Shown: positions 33,033 to 41,732 of the stretch, one piece after another
How positions within the stretch are numbered: position 1 is the first letter of the stretch
How the letters are laid out: every line of letters begins with the position of its first letter
From: Lachnospiraceae bacterium
GTDB lineage: Bacteria > Bacillota > Clostridia > Lachnospirales > Lachnospiraceae
Assembly (NCBI GenBank): GCA_022799355.1
Contig: JAAWOG010000016.1
Coordinates: forward strand, 1-59,234
Direction of reading: 5' to 3'
DNA: 59,234 nucleotides
The notes under the pieces: generated by a model
Database searches by the model: none
What the model was told of the DNA's origin: nothing
What the model saw: the letters and a program-made list of their open reading frames with translations, nothing else
Position numbers and translations under genes: made by a program

Positions 33033-33983
33033 ATGAAAAAAATTAAAAGAAAAGTTGGTTTGATAGTTTTAACTATTATTTTTTCAGGTTCGGTAATACT
33101 CAACATCTTTCTTTGGAGGCTGGCTGTGCCTTCGGAAAATATCTGGAATATTCATTTCCCGGATGCCAATTCAAGGGAAACTTACGATACGATACACCAT
33201 GTCAGAGAAGCACAGAAGGTGAGCACGGGTAATGGTGTAAAGGTGGGTATTCTGGACTGGGGATTTGGGTTTGAGGAGCATGAAGGGTTGTATGCGGGAG
33301 GCAAAGACTTTACTACATACGGATATCATGAGGACAATTTTAAGCACACCAGTGAGCACGGTTTCTGGATGGCACAGACGCTGAAAGAGATTGCGCCGGA
33401 TGCGGAAGTTTATGCGCTGGGGACTTATGTGCCGGATGATGAGGATGCATGGGTGGATGCGATGATCGAGGCAGTTCACTGGTCAATGGAGCAGGGGATG
33501 GATATTCTGACCTTGTCTCATCAGGCAATTTCCGGAGAAAACAGGGAGCGGTTTGATGCGGAGATTGATAAAGCGGTGGAACAGGGGATTGTAACGACGT
33601 TTATCCATTATGATAATCCGAACAATATCCTTCCCTGGGGAATCTGGGAGAACGGAGGAGAGGGGTATTATAACCGGAAGGCGGATATCAATATTTTTCA
33701 ATATGATTATAATACGTTATTCGTTGACAATTATAAAACGGCTTTAAAAAACCCGGATTTTGATAAGGATTATAAAGAAGAGCTCTGTATGTCCATTTCC
33801 TCCATGTCCGTAGTGACAGCCGGGTTTGTGGCCATTTTGAAAGAAGTGGACGATACGCTGACACCTGCCCAATACGGGGAGATACTGGTGGAGACAAGCC
33901 GCCCCGTGGAATATGAAGGAGAGAGGGCGGAACATGTGGCGGATATCGGTGAGGCGGTGCGGTATCTGGCACATGGGAAATAG
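33033..33983 (+). CDS. Subtilisin-like protease, degenerate, membrane-anchored
   Basis: The 316-residue product has a signal anchor at 8-30, then an S8-family core: Asp in VGILDWGFGFEEH, His in HTSEHGFWMAQTLKEIAP and Ser in ISSMSVVTAGFVAIL, which takes the place of GTSMAAPHVAG. The catalytic triad is therefore present, but the surrounding motifs are unusual. The GTS becomes ISS, and the S-L-G oxyanion part reads LTLSHQ. It may be an inactive or specialised relative. It follows a 197-base gap with no other gene. Confidence 0.75.
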   Translation: MKKIKRKVGLIVLTIIFSGSVILNIFLWRLAVPSENIWNIHFPDANSRETYDTIHHVREAQKVSTGNGVKVGILDWGFGFEEHEGLYAGGKDFTTYGYHEDNFKHTSEHGFWMAQTLKEIAPDAEVYALGTYVPDDEDAWVDAMIEAVHWSMEQGMDILTLSHQAISGENRERFDAEIDKAVEQGIVTTFIHYDNPNNILPWGIWENGGEGYYNRKADINIFQYDYNTLFVDNYKTALKNPDFDKDYKEELCMSISSMSVVTAGFVAILKEVDDTLTPAQYGEILVETSRPVEYEGERAEHVADIGEAVRYLAHGK

Positions 33984-34002
33984 CAAAAATGTTTTGGCGT
34001 AT

Positions 34003-34038
34003 AGCTGTTATCAAATAAAAAGATAGCAGCTGTTTTTT
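34003..34038 (+). terminator. Terminator after the subtilase gene
   Basis: AGCTGTTATC pairs with GATAGCAGCT (one mismatch or wobble in ten), loop of 9 bases, followed by GTTTTTTTG. Confidence 0.85.
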
Positions 34039-34087
34039 TGTTATAAGGGAGTTTACAAAACCTGTTGCTTATCAGCAAAATACATTC

Positions 34088-34139
34088 TTGACAATAAGAC
34101 TACATAATGTTATCATAATAAAAGACTACAACTTGTTGT
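34088..34139 (+). promoter_or_regulatory. Promoter with two BlaI-type operators (operator type ACTACA)
   Basis: TTGACA (34088-34093) and TATCAT (34111-34116) are 17 bases apart. A half-site AGACTACA occurs twice, 26 bases apart (34097 and 34123). It forms the palindromes ACAT-A-ATGT (34102-34110) and ACAAC-TT-GTTGT (34128-34139). They overlap the promoter and follow it, as needed for repression. Confidence 0.75.
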
Positions 34140-34173
34140 TATAAAATATGGCAGGAGACGGAAGGAGGAAATT

Positions 34174-34560
34174 ATGGTACAACAGATATCCAATTCCGAA
34201 CTGGAACTGATGAAGATTATCTGGGCAAGGGGCGGAAACGCGCTCTATGCGGATATTATGGAGGAACTGGTAAAAACGGGACGTATCTGGCAGAAAAATA
34301 CGATTATAACGCTGTTGTCAAGGCTTGCGGAAAAGGGATTTCTAAAAGTTGGTAAAATCGGTCATCGAAACGAGTATACCGCCGTGATATCCGAGGAGGA
34401 CTATCAGACGACACAGACACAGATGCTTCTCAACAAACTTTATGAAGGAAGCGCAAAAGGGCTTGTATCTGCACTGATCCAAAGGGAAATGCTTTCTGCA
34501 GAGGATTATGAAGAACTGAGGCAGTTCTGGGCAAAGGAGAAAAAAGGAAAAAATGAATGA
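34174..34560 (+). CDS. BlaI/MecI-family repressor (pair 2)
   Basis: The 128-residue product opens VQQISNSELELMKIIWAR and has the BlaI recognition helix (TIITLLSRLAEKGFLKVGKI) and wing. The C-terminal half, LNKLYEGSAKGLVSALIQREM, resembles BlaI dimerisation and cleavage regions. GGAAGGAGGAA precedes ATG 34174. It overlaps the M56 gene by 8 bases. Confidence 0.92.
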   Translation: MVQQISNSELELMKIIWARGGNALYADIMEELVKTGRIWQKNTIITLLSRLAEKGFLKVGKIGHRNEYTAVISEEDYQTTQTQMLLNKLYEGSAKGLVSALIQREMLSAEDYEELRQFWAKEKKGKNE

Positions 34561-36400
34561 ATTGATCAAAGTGGTTATCTCGCTGTCACTTTCCGGTTCG
34601 CTGCTTATTCTTGTTTTGCTTCTGGGTAAGCCTTTTCTCAGGGACAGAATCAGTAAACGGTGGCAGTATTATATCTGGTTGGTTGTTATCGCCCGTCTGC
34701 TTTTGCCTTTTTCACCGGAAAAGAATCTGATGGGGGTTTTGTTCGAGCAGGCGGCACGGACAGGATTGTCCGCAGAACCGGCATCGGGAGAAAAGGAAAC
34801 ATATAGAAATATAGAAAATATAGCTTCTGAAACAGGCGGCAACATAGCTTCCGGAGATGACGACGGCATGGATGTATATGAAAAGGAAAGCGTACTTTCG
34901 GATGAGACCGGTTTATCTCCTGAGCAATCGGAAAAAACAGCTTGCCTATCCGGGGCGGTGACAGGTCTGTCTTATCATATCGGAGATTATATCGGGATGA
35001 TCTGGATAAGTATGGCAATGATCCTGCTGATATGGAAGATCGCGGGGTATCAAAATTTTGTCAGAAGTATCAAAGCGGGCAGTGAGGAAGTTTCCGATAT
35101 AGAGCTTTTGAATATCCTGGCGGCGGCACAGGAACAGATGGGAGTAAAAAGGCAGGTGGAACTGCATACAAGCGTGTTGGTTTCAACACCGCTTCTGCTG
35201 GGCTTTTTTCATCCCTGTATTGTACTGCCGGATGCCGATCTGTCGGGAGAGGATCTCAGGTATGCGGCGCTTCATGAACTGGTACATTACAGGCGGCGTG
35301 ATATTCTGTATAAGTGGCTGATGCAGATTACAATCTGTCTGCATTGGTTTAATCCGCTGGTCCGGCTGATGGGGAAGGAAATGAGCCGCGCCTGTGAGCT
35401 TGCCTGTGACGAGGCGGTAATCGGGAAACTGGATAAGGCGGAGCGGATTGCCTACGGAGATACGCTGCTTCGCACGATAGAAAACAGTGGACAAAAGGGC
35501 GGTGGAAATCCACTTGCCGCTTTGACGCTCAGCGAGGGAGGAGAACTGATGAAAGAGAGATTGCGGGCAATACTGGATTTTAAAGTGAAATCGAAAAGGA
35601 TTATGGTGTTATCTGTTATGCTGGCGGCATTTTTGATGCTGGGAGCGGTAATGACAGGGGTGGCAGCCCCTGCGGAAGGCTCAAAGGCGAAAGCATCCGG
35701 TGATGTTTTCGGTGCAGGAGGTGATCGGACGGCGCTGTCTGAGATGGACGATAATCAGGCTTCTGCACTTTGGGCAGACAGTATGAAGGAGGCTTCTAAG
35801 GCAGAAGAATATTATGAAAACGGAAATCTTTCGGGATTTGGCAGAGCATTTTCCGTGATGGATCAGACATCTCAGGAGGCATGGCTTGAGATAATTTACA
35901 ATGACAGAGAAATTGCGTTTTTTTCGGTTTCCTTGCAGGGACTTGAAGCGGAAAGCCCTTTGGTTGACAGATTTGCGCAGAAAGCGTATAAAGACGGAGA
36001 AATTGCTTTTTTCTCTGTTCTGGCAGGGTATATGGATAAAGATGCCTTGGAGGGCTGGCTGAATAAGGCGGCCGGAGAAAAGGAGTTTGGTTTTGAGTCG
36101 GTGCTGCTTACCGCGCTGGATCGGGATTGGGAGAAAGAGGCATTGGAAGAGGAACTTGACAGACGGCTGAATGAAGAGTATGAAAGTTTCGGTATCACAA
36201 GAAACGGCAAGCTGCGGTACTATCAGGGACAGCTTATCAATATTTTCCTTGATATGCAGCAGAACAGGTCCTTTTATACACTAGATATGAATCCTGACGG
36301 GACAGTAAATATAAAAGTTCTGCGGGGAGAAGACGATAAGATATATCAGGTAGTATATATGACGGATGCGGAAGCGGAGGAGTTGTTGGGAGAGAGATAA
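34553..36400 (+). CDS. M56 (BlaR1-like) sensor metalloprotease (pair 2)
   Basis: The 615-residue product has membrane helices near residues 5-25, 33-50 and 145-165, the zinc site HELVH (LHELVHYRRRDILYKW) and RACELACDEAVIGKL. A final membrane helix follows at about 345-365. The C-terminal part, outside the cell, is only about 240 residues and contains two similar stretches with EIAFFSV (residues about 445-455 and 482-490), a small internal repeat. No penicillin-binding SxxK motif is obvious. The pair should form a one-signal switch with the repressor gene. Confidence 0.85.
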   Translation: MNELIKVVISLSLSGSLLILVLLLGKPFLRDRISKRWQYYIWLVVIARLLLPFSPEKNLMGVLFEQAARTGLSAEPASGEKETYRNIENIASETGGNIASGDDDGMDVYEKESVLSDETGLSPEQSEKTACLSGAVTGLSYHIGDYIGMIWISMAMILLIWKIAGYQNFVRSIKAGSEEVSDIELLNILAAAQEQMGVKRQVELHTSVLVSTPLLLGFFHPCIVLPDADLSGEDLRYAALHELVHYRRRDILYKWLMQITICLHWFNPLVRLMGKEMSRACELACDEAVIGKLDKAERIAYGDTLLRTIENSGQKGGGNPLAALTLSEGGELMKERLRAILDFKVKSKRIMVLSVMLAAFLMLGAVMTGVAAPAEGSKAKASGDVFGAGGDRTALSEMDDNQASALWADSMKEASKAEEYYENGNLSGFGRAFSVMDQTSQEAWLEIIYNDREIAFFSVSLQGLEAESPLVDRFAQKAYKDGEIAFFSVLAGYMDKDALEGWLNKAAGEKEFGFESVLLTALDRDWEKEALEEELDRRLNEEYESFGITRNGKLRYYQGQLINIFLDMQQNRSFYTLDMNPDGTVNIKVLRGEDDKIYQVVYMTDAEAEELLGER

Positions 36401-36505
36401 ACAGGAACGTCACGGATCGGTAAATCAGTGTGTATGCTGCAAATATGCAGAGAAAGCCGGCGGCTTTCTGTACGTAAAAGAGTATCATTTCGTGAGATAA
36501 AAATA

Positions 36506-36550
36506 GTTTACATTGTAGACAGATTATGATATGCTGTTTACAGTGTAAAC
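36506..36550 (+). promoter_or_regulatory. Promoter with two BlaI-type operators (operator type GTTTACA)
   Basis: TTTACA (36507-36512) and TATGCT (36530-36535) are 17 bases apart. Two 15-base operators, GTTTACATTGTAGAC (36506-36520) and the perfect palindrome GTTTACAGTGTAAAC (36536-36550), have centres 30 bases apart. The first covers the -35 region and the second follows the -10. Confidence 0.85.
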
Positions 36551-36616
36551 TATTTTTGTTTACGGATCTGCAACAATAAGATAAAGAGAGCTACAGTCAA
36601 AGAAAGGGAGAGGATC

Positions 36617-37003
36617 ATGCAACAGACTATATTAACGCCGGCAGAATGGAATATCATGGAAAGCCTCTGGAAAAAGGCGCCGAAGGTCGGCAGCGAGATT
36701 GTGGGTGATTTAAGAGAGGCGGCCGGTTACAGCAGGAGCACTACGCTGACGATGCTGACGCGGATGACAAAAAAGGGTTATCTGGAATGTTCGGAGGATG
36801 AAAAGGGTATAAAAACCTACACTCCGCTGATCGACAGGCGGGAAGCGGTGCGGCAGGAGACGGATCATTTTCTGAACCGGGTTTACCATGGGAGCCTTTC
36901 TCTGCTGATCAGCACGTTTACGGAAAAACAGAAGCTCTCAAAAGAAGAGATTGATGATCTGTATGAGATTCTGAGAAAGGCGGAGGAAGAATACCATGAT
37001 TAA
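36617..37003 (+). CDS. BlaI/MecI-family repressor (pair 3)
   Basis: The 128-residue product has LTPAEWNIMESLWKKAPKVG, then TTLTMLTRMTKKGYLE as the recognition helix and a basic C-terminal dimerisation region. ATG 36617 follows GGGAGAGG. It overlaps the M56 gene by 8 bases. It is about as similar to pair 2 as to other BlaI proteins, so the three pairs are not recent duplicates. Confidence 0.92.
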   Translation: MQQTILTPAEWNIMESLWKKAPKVGSEIVGDLREAAGYSRSTTLTMLTRMTKKGYLECSEDEKGIKTYTPLIDRREAVRQETDHFLNRVYHGSLSLLISTFTEKQKLSKEEIDDLYEILRKAEEEYHD

Positions 37004-38912
37004 CTGGATTATTACATCATCCATGCTGATTGTTGTAATACTGGCTGTCAGAAAATTTTTCGGGGACAGGCTGACGCCCGGCGCCCGGTACGGGCTTTGG
37101 TTTCTTGTACTGTTACGCCTTCTGATCCCGGTCAGTTTTTTTCAAAGCAGCTACAGCGTGGCAGAACTGACGGAACAGGCGGGTACCATACTGAGACAGA
37201 GGTTTTCGCAGGAGCCGGAGCAATATGTGCTTACGGATACGGAATATATGACAGATGGACCTGCTATTGTGGGTTCCGATGAAAAAATATATCCGGAAAG
37301 CTATGGGGAGACAGAAGAACATATATATGTTCCGGCAGAAAGTCCCCTTAACCTTTTTTCCGGGGAAGGCGCCGTTTTTTATGTGATCTGGCTGACAGGA
37401 ATGGGGGGAGTCGGCGTTTTCTTTCTGATGATAAATCTGTTTCTCAGAGTACGTATATATGGTGACAGAGAAGAGATCGATGAGGAGGAACTGGAAAAGC
37501 GGGGACTGCGTTCGGAAGTTTCGGTGTATGTTACAGGATTTGTGGAAACGCCCTGTATTGCAGGGCTGAGGGGAGCGGCCGTTTATCTCCCGGTATCTCT
37601 GTGGGAGGAATTATCGCAAGAGGGAGAGGACCAGGAGAAGAGGGAAAAAGAACTGGGAGCCGTGATCTGCCATGAAAATATTCACTATCGGCATGGGGAT
37701 CAGCTCTGGAGCCTGTTAAGGCTGTTTTGTCTGGTGCTGCACTGGTATAATCCCCTTGTCTGGGCGGCGGCTCTTATCAGTAAACAGGATGGGGAACTTT
37801 TCTGTGACGCGGCTGTGGTCAGGGAGATCGGAGAAAAGAACCGTTTTGAGTATGGGCGTCTGCTCCTTCGGATTACGGCGCAGGAGGAACAAAATGCGGG
37901 AAGGCTGTCCGGAATTGTCGGATATGCAGGGCTCTGTAATACGGAAATGGCGGATACGAAAAAGCATATGGAGCAGCGGATCAATATGCTTGCAAAAAGG
38001 CCGAAAAAAAATACCGCGGCGGTTTGGTTTGTCCTGTTAGCCGCTCTGGCAGTGTGGGCATGGCTGTTTACTGGGGGAAGGGATGTGGCGGAAAGAGAAG
38101 TGGATGAAAAATTTGTACCGGAAGGTGGAGACGCCCGAAGTGATCTGTCCGGAGAAGCGGCAGCAGGAGCCCTGTTCACGGATGGTACGTCAGCGGGATA
38201 TGATATGGCGGATGAGAATGCGGAGGGAAGACTGATTTTCGGCGATGAGGCGGCAGAAGGCGTTTTTTTTCCGGGGAGGGAAGAGACGGAGGAAGTCAGA
38301 AAGAGAGCCCTGCAGGGGATGAGCGAGGAAGAGATTGACGCGCTGACCGTTTACGTAAAAGATTATCATAACTGGCTGGAATACAAGCTATTGTATGAAA
38401 ACTGGGAGAGCAGGCTTTTGGATAAAGAGAATGCGGTCTGGAATTTTATCGATGAGAGCGGCACGGTACTGGCGGGATGGAGATTGGAAGATGATCCGGC
38501 GGACTATCTGGAACTGGGAGAAGAAGGACGGGAGGAGCTGATGCGGAAATACCCGGAGTTCGGACAGATATCGCTGGAGGAATTGAGGAAAAAATACGGG
38601 GAGCCTTATTATGAGGAAAACCGTTATGGAGCGGAAATGGTGACAGAGCGTATCAGGGAGCTTACCGCCTCTGCGGAGAATGAAGTTTTTCAGACAGATG
38701 TGGAGGAACTCTGCGGCGCGCTGCAGCAGGCTAAGGATACCCATAAAGTGGTTTATGTGACACAGGCACATGAAATACTGCATGATATGGAATATTTTCT
38801 GCTGCGCTATTCTCCGCGGGATGTATCACCCTACACCACAGATAAAACGCTCTCCGGCAGGTATTATGGCGCGCTGGAAGTGTGGAAGGCATGGCAGGAG
38901 GGAAGGCTCTGA
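36996..38912 (+). CDS. M56 (BlaR1-like) sensor metalloprotease (pair 3), unusual third metal region
   Basis: The 638-residue product has membrane helices near 3-20, 30-48, 122-145 and a last one around 345-362, and the zinc site HENIH (VICHENIHYRHGDQLW). The second zinc region reads GELFCDAAVV, where the other two M56 proteins of this window have CDEAVI, so one conserved glutamate is missing. About 270 residues after the last helix lie outside and are rich in Glu. It may be a changed or less active protease. Confidence 0.85.
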   Translation: MINWIITSSMLIVVILAVRKFFGDRLTPGARYGLWFLVLLRLLIPVSFFQSSYSVAELTEQAGTILRQRFSQEPEQYVLTDTEYMTDGPAIVGSDEKIYPESYGETEEHIYVPAESPLNLFSGEGAVFYVIWLTGMGGVGVFFLMINLFLRVRIYGDREEIDEEELEKRGLRSEVSVYVTGFVETPCIAGLRGAAVYLPVSLWEELSQEGEDQEKREKELGAVICHENIHYRHGDQLWSLLRLFCLVLHWYNPLVWAAALISKQDGELFCDAAVVREIGEKNRFEYGRLLLRITAQEEQNAGRLSGIVGYAGLCNTEMADTKKHMEQRINMLAKRPKKNTAAVWFVLLAALAVWAWLFTGGRDVAEREVDEKFVPEGGDARSDLSGEAAAGALFTDGTSAGYDMADENAEGRLIFGDEAAEGVFFPGREETEEVRKRALQGMSEEEIDALTVYVKDYHNWLEYKLLYENWESRLLDKENAVWNFIDESGTVLAGWRLEDDPADYLELGEEGREELMRKYPEFGQISLEELRKKYGEPYYEENRYGAEMVTERIRELTASAENEVFQTDVEELCGALQQAKDTHKVVYVTQAHEILHDMEYFLLRYSPRDVSPYTTDKTLSGRYYGALEVWKAWQEGRL

Positions 38913-39006
38913 GTTTACCGTCCTTTGCTTTTGGGCGGTTGCTTCTAAATCGGTATGCCCTGTCATATCCTGTTAAAAAGGACAAAGAGTACGGGGCAGG
39001 AAAGAA

Positions 39007-39519
39007 ATGGCAGGATGGTCAAAGGGAATAGAGGATACATTATCGGGAAAGCAGGCGGCAAAAAAGGAGAGAGGAGCTCTGTCTGTGGAACAGAAGCTGG
39101 AACTGTCCCATATGCTGCGGCAGGAGCAGGACTATAACAGGATGCAGATGGACCAGAGGGAGATGCTGGTCTACGGAGCAAAGAAAAAGAATCGGACGGA
39201 AAGAACATATAAAAATGCCGGGGCAGGAAGCGGCTACGGCAGAACATCCATGCTGCAGGCGGCAGAGGCGCAGGAAGCGGAAGCGGAGATAGCATGGGAG
39301 AAGATGCGGAAGCGAAACCGGATATCCTTTGTGGTACGCGGTTTTGTTTCCGTACTTCTTTTTGTGATCGTGCTGCTGATGCGGTTCGCAGGGCTTAAGA
39401 TCGGCAGCGTGGATTATCAGAATCTGGTCAGTTCCCTGCGGAGCGAGGAGTTTGTAAACGGAATCGATCTGGAAGAACTGCTTCCGGACATGGAAGCCGG
39501 GGGTGAAGATCAAATGTGA
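39007..39519 (+). CDS. Hypothetical single-span membrane protein, 170 aa
   Basis: The 170-residue product has a long, charged, Gln/Glu-rich N-terminal half (about residues 25-110) that looks helical. A membrane segment of about 20 residues (VVRGFVSVLLFVIVLLMRFA, about 109-128) follows, then a short external tail. A weak GGCAGGAAAG precedes ATG 39007. It lies after the third M56 gene on the same strand, but with a 94-base gap. I do not recognise the family. Confidence 0.6.
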   Translation: MAGWSKGIEDTLSGKQAAKKERGALSVEQKLELSHMLRQEQDYNRMQMDQREMLVYGAKKKNRTERTYKNAGAGSGYGRTSMLQAAEAQEAEAEIAWEKMRKRNRISFVVRGFVSVLLFVIVLLMRFAGLKIGSVDYQNLVSSLRSEEFVNGIDLEELLPDMEAGGEDQM

Positions 39520-39587
39520 TGCTGCCGGCTGTTAAATGAACAGAACAACCTGTGATAAATTGACATATTATTTTATGTATGCTGAGA

Positions 39588-39616
39588 TTGAATTACCGCA
39601 CATAACTTGTTATACT
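39588..39616 (+). promoter_or_regulatory. Promoter upstream of the radical SAM gene
   Basis: TTGAAT (39588-39593) and TATACT (39611-39616) are 17 bases apart. This promoter lies before a 19-codon remnant and the TIGR03960-type gene. Confidence 0.6.
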
Positions 39617-39653
39617 ATAAAATAAGTTGTAAATCAGGCAGGGGGTTGCGGAT

Positions 39654-39713
39654 ATGGCAAGAACGGTGGGGATCGGCATTCGGAGTTTTGGGAAAATAAT
39701 GGCAGCGGCATAA
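39654..39713 (+). pseudogene. Remnant of the 5' end of an AAA-ATPase-like / DUF1703 gene
   Basis: ATG 39654 follows a GGGGG 9-14 bases before. The 19 residues MARTVGIGIRSFGKIMAAA closely match the standard opening of a large clostridial family of AAA-ATPase-like proteins with a PD-(D/E)XK nuclease domain (form: VGIGIQ-x-F-x-KI). After KI the similarity stops and the frame closes at TAA 39711. The rest of the gene has been deleted, leaving only its start next to the radical SAM gene. Confidence 0.5.
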
Positions 39714-39742
39714 ATAATAACAGGAAAAACGAAAGGGAAACA

Positions 39743-41623
39743 ATGAGCAGTTTAGCTTTGGATGATGAAATATTGATGCAGGTGGAAAAACCCGCAAGAT
39801 ATATCGGGAAAGAAATAAACAGTGTGGTAAAGAGGCCTGAGAGCGTGGATATCCGTATGGCGATGTGCTTTCCGGATGTGTATGAGATCGGGATGTCCCA
39901 TCTGGGAATACAGATCTTATATGATATGTTCAACAGTTATGAGGATGTCTGGTGCGAGCGGGTGTACTCGCCCTGGCCGGATCTGGATAGGATCATGCGG
40001 GAGAGAGAAATTCCGTTATTTGGGCTGGAGAGCCAGGAGCCTGTGAAGTATCTGGATTTTCTCGGGATCACATTACAGTATGAAATGTGCTATACCAATA
40101 TTCTGCAGGTGCTGGATCTCTCGCAGATTCCTCTGCTTGCAAAGGACAGGACAGAGGATGATCCGATCGTGATGGGGGGCGGTCCCTGCTCCTATAATCC
40201 GGAACCCATCGCCGACTTTTTTGACTTCTTTTATATTGGAGAGGGAGAGACAAGATACCGGGAGATTCTGGATATTTATAAGGACAATAAGGTTACGGGA
40301 GGGAGCCGTGCGGATTTTCTGCGCAGGATCTGTTCCCTGCAGGGAATCTATGTGCCGAGATTTTATGATGTGTCATACTGTGAGGATGGCCGGATTGCGT
40401 CGATGGAGCCGAATATTCCCGAAGCGCCGAAGCGGATTACCAAAAATATAGTGACGGATTTTGACGGGGTGCCGTATCCGGTGAAACCGGTAGTTCCCTT
40501 TATCAAGTGCGCCCAGGACAGAGTGGTGCTGGAGATCCAGCGGGGCTGCATCCGGGGCTGTCGGTTTTGTCAGGCGGGACAGCTTTACCGGCCGGTCCGG
40601 GAAAAAAATGTGGACAGGCTGAAAGGCTATGCCGTGGAGATGCTGAAAAATACGGGTTATGATGAGATTACGCTGAGTTCCTTAAGTTCCAGCGATTATT
40701 CGGAACTGAAAGAGCTGGTGGATTTTCTGATGGAAGAGAGCGGCGAGAAAAAAGTCAATATTTCCCTGCCCAGCCTGCGGATTGATTCTTTTTCGCTGGA
40801 TGTGATGAGCAAGGTGCAGGATGTGAAAAAAAGTTCCCTGACGTTTGCGCCGGAGGCGGGCTCTCAGCGGCTTCGGAATGTGATCAACAAGGGACTTACC
40901 GAGGAGGATATCCTGCGGGGGGCTCAGCTTGCTTTTGAAGGCGGCTGGACAAGGGTTAAACTGTATTTTATGCTGGGGCTGCCCACGGAGACAAAGGAGG
41001 ATGTATGGGGCATCGGAGATCTGGCAAACAAGATCGCCTCGGTGTTTTTTGATACGGTGCCGAAGGAGAAGCGGCGGGAGCCGGTACAGATCGTGGCAAG
41101 CACGTCCTTCTTTATCCCGAAACCCTTTACCCCTTTCCAGTGGGCGCCGATGTGCAGCGCGGAGGAATTTCTGGACAAGGCGTATGAGACAAGACAGGGC
41201 ATCTCTTCCCAGCTCAACCAGAAGCGGATCAAATACAACTGGCATGAAGCGGATGTCAGCGTGATGGAAGGGGTGTTTGCCAGAGGAGACCGCAGAGTTG
41301 CGCAGGTTATTTTGAAAGCCTACGAAAAGGGCTGTATGTTCGATGCCTGGAGCGAATATTACAAGAATGAGTTGTGGATAGAAGCTTTCAGGGACTGCGG
41401 CGTTTCCATTGATTTTTATAATACAAGGAGCAGGGAAAAAGACGAGATTTTTCCCTGGGATATTCTGGACTGCGGCGTTTCGAGAGAACATTTATGGCGG
41501 GAGTGGGAGAAGGCCCAAAGGGAGGTTGTCTCGCCGAACTGCCGGAAGGCGTGCAGCGGCTGCGGTGCGGCGAAGTACGGCTGCGGCGTCTGTGTGAGAG
41601 AGTCGGAAGATATGGCGATATAA
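39743..41623 (+). CDS. B12-binding-type radical SAM protein, TIGR03960 family
   Basis: The 626-residue product has an N-terminal cobalamin-binding-like domain (ICFPDVYEIGMSHLG-type region around residues 40-60) and the radical SAM core with CIRGCRFCQAGQ (C-x3-C-x2-C near residue 270). LTFAPEAGSQRLRNVINKGL, VKLYFMLGLPTET and a Cys-rich C-terminus (CRKACSGCGAAKYGCGVCV) follow. With the DUF2344 gene next it forms the classical pair. Substrates are unknown; a role in tRNA or ribosome modification is suspected for the pair because RNase G genes follow. Confidence 0.9.
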   Translation: MSSLALDDEILMQVEKPARYIGKEINSVVKRPESVDIRMAMCFPDVYEIGMSHLGIQILYDMFNSYEDVWCERVYSPWPDLDRIMREREIPLFGLESQEPVKYLDFLGITLQYEMCYTNILQVLDLSQIPLLAKDRTEDDPIVMGGGPCSYNPEPIADFFDFFYIGEGETRYREILDIYKDNKVTGGSRADFLRRICSLQGIYVPRFYDVSYCEDGRIASMEPNIPEAPKRITKNIVTDFDGVPYPVKPVVPFIKCAQDRVVLEIQRGCIRGCRFCQAGQLYRPVREKNVDRLKGYAVEMLKNTGYDEITLSSLSSSDYSELKELVDFLMEESGEKKVNISLPSLRIDSFSLDVMSKVQDVKKSSLTFAPEAGSQRLRNVINKGLTEEDILRGAQLAFEGGWTRVKLYFMLGLPTETKEDVWGIGDLANKIASVFFDTVPKEKRREPVQIVASTSFFIPKPFTPFQWAPMCSAEEFLDKAYETRQGISSQLNQKRIKYNWHEADVSVMEGVFARGDRRVAQVILKAYEKGCMFDAWSEYYKNELWIEAFRDCGVSIDFYNTRSREKDEIFPWDILDCGVSREHLWREWEKAQREVVSPNCRKACSGCGAAKYGCGVCVRESEDMAI

Positions 41624-41732
41624 CAGGGAAGATAAGGCGGTAAATGGCAGCGGAATTAGCCTGTGCAGGTTATGGCGGTGCGGTATAGGGACAAAATAGC
41701 TGTCAATGTATAAAATTATGAGGATAAACGGA

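Noticed and set aside
40682-41491. Minus-strand frame of 269 codons within the radical SAM gene
   Set aside because: The plus-strand protein has all family motifs; the minus frame is an antisense shadow.
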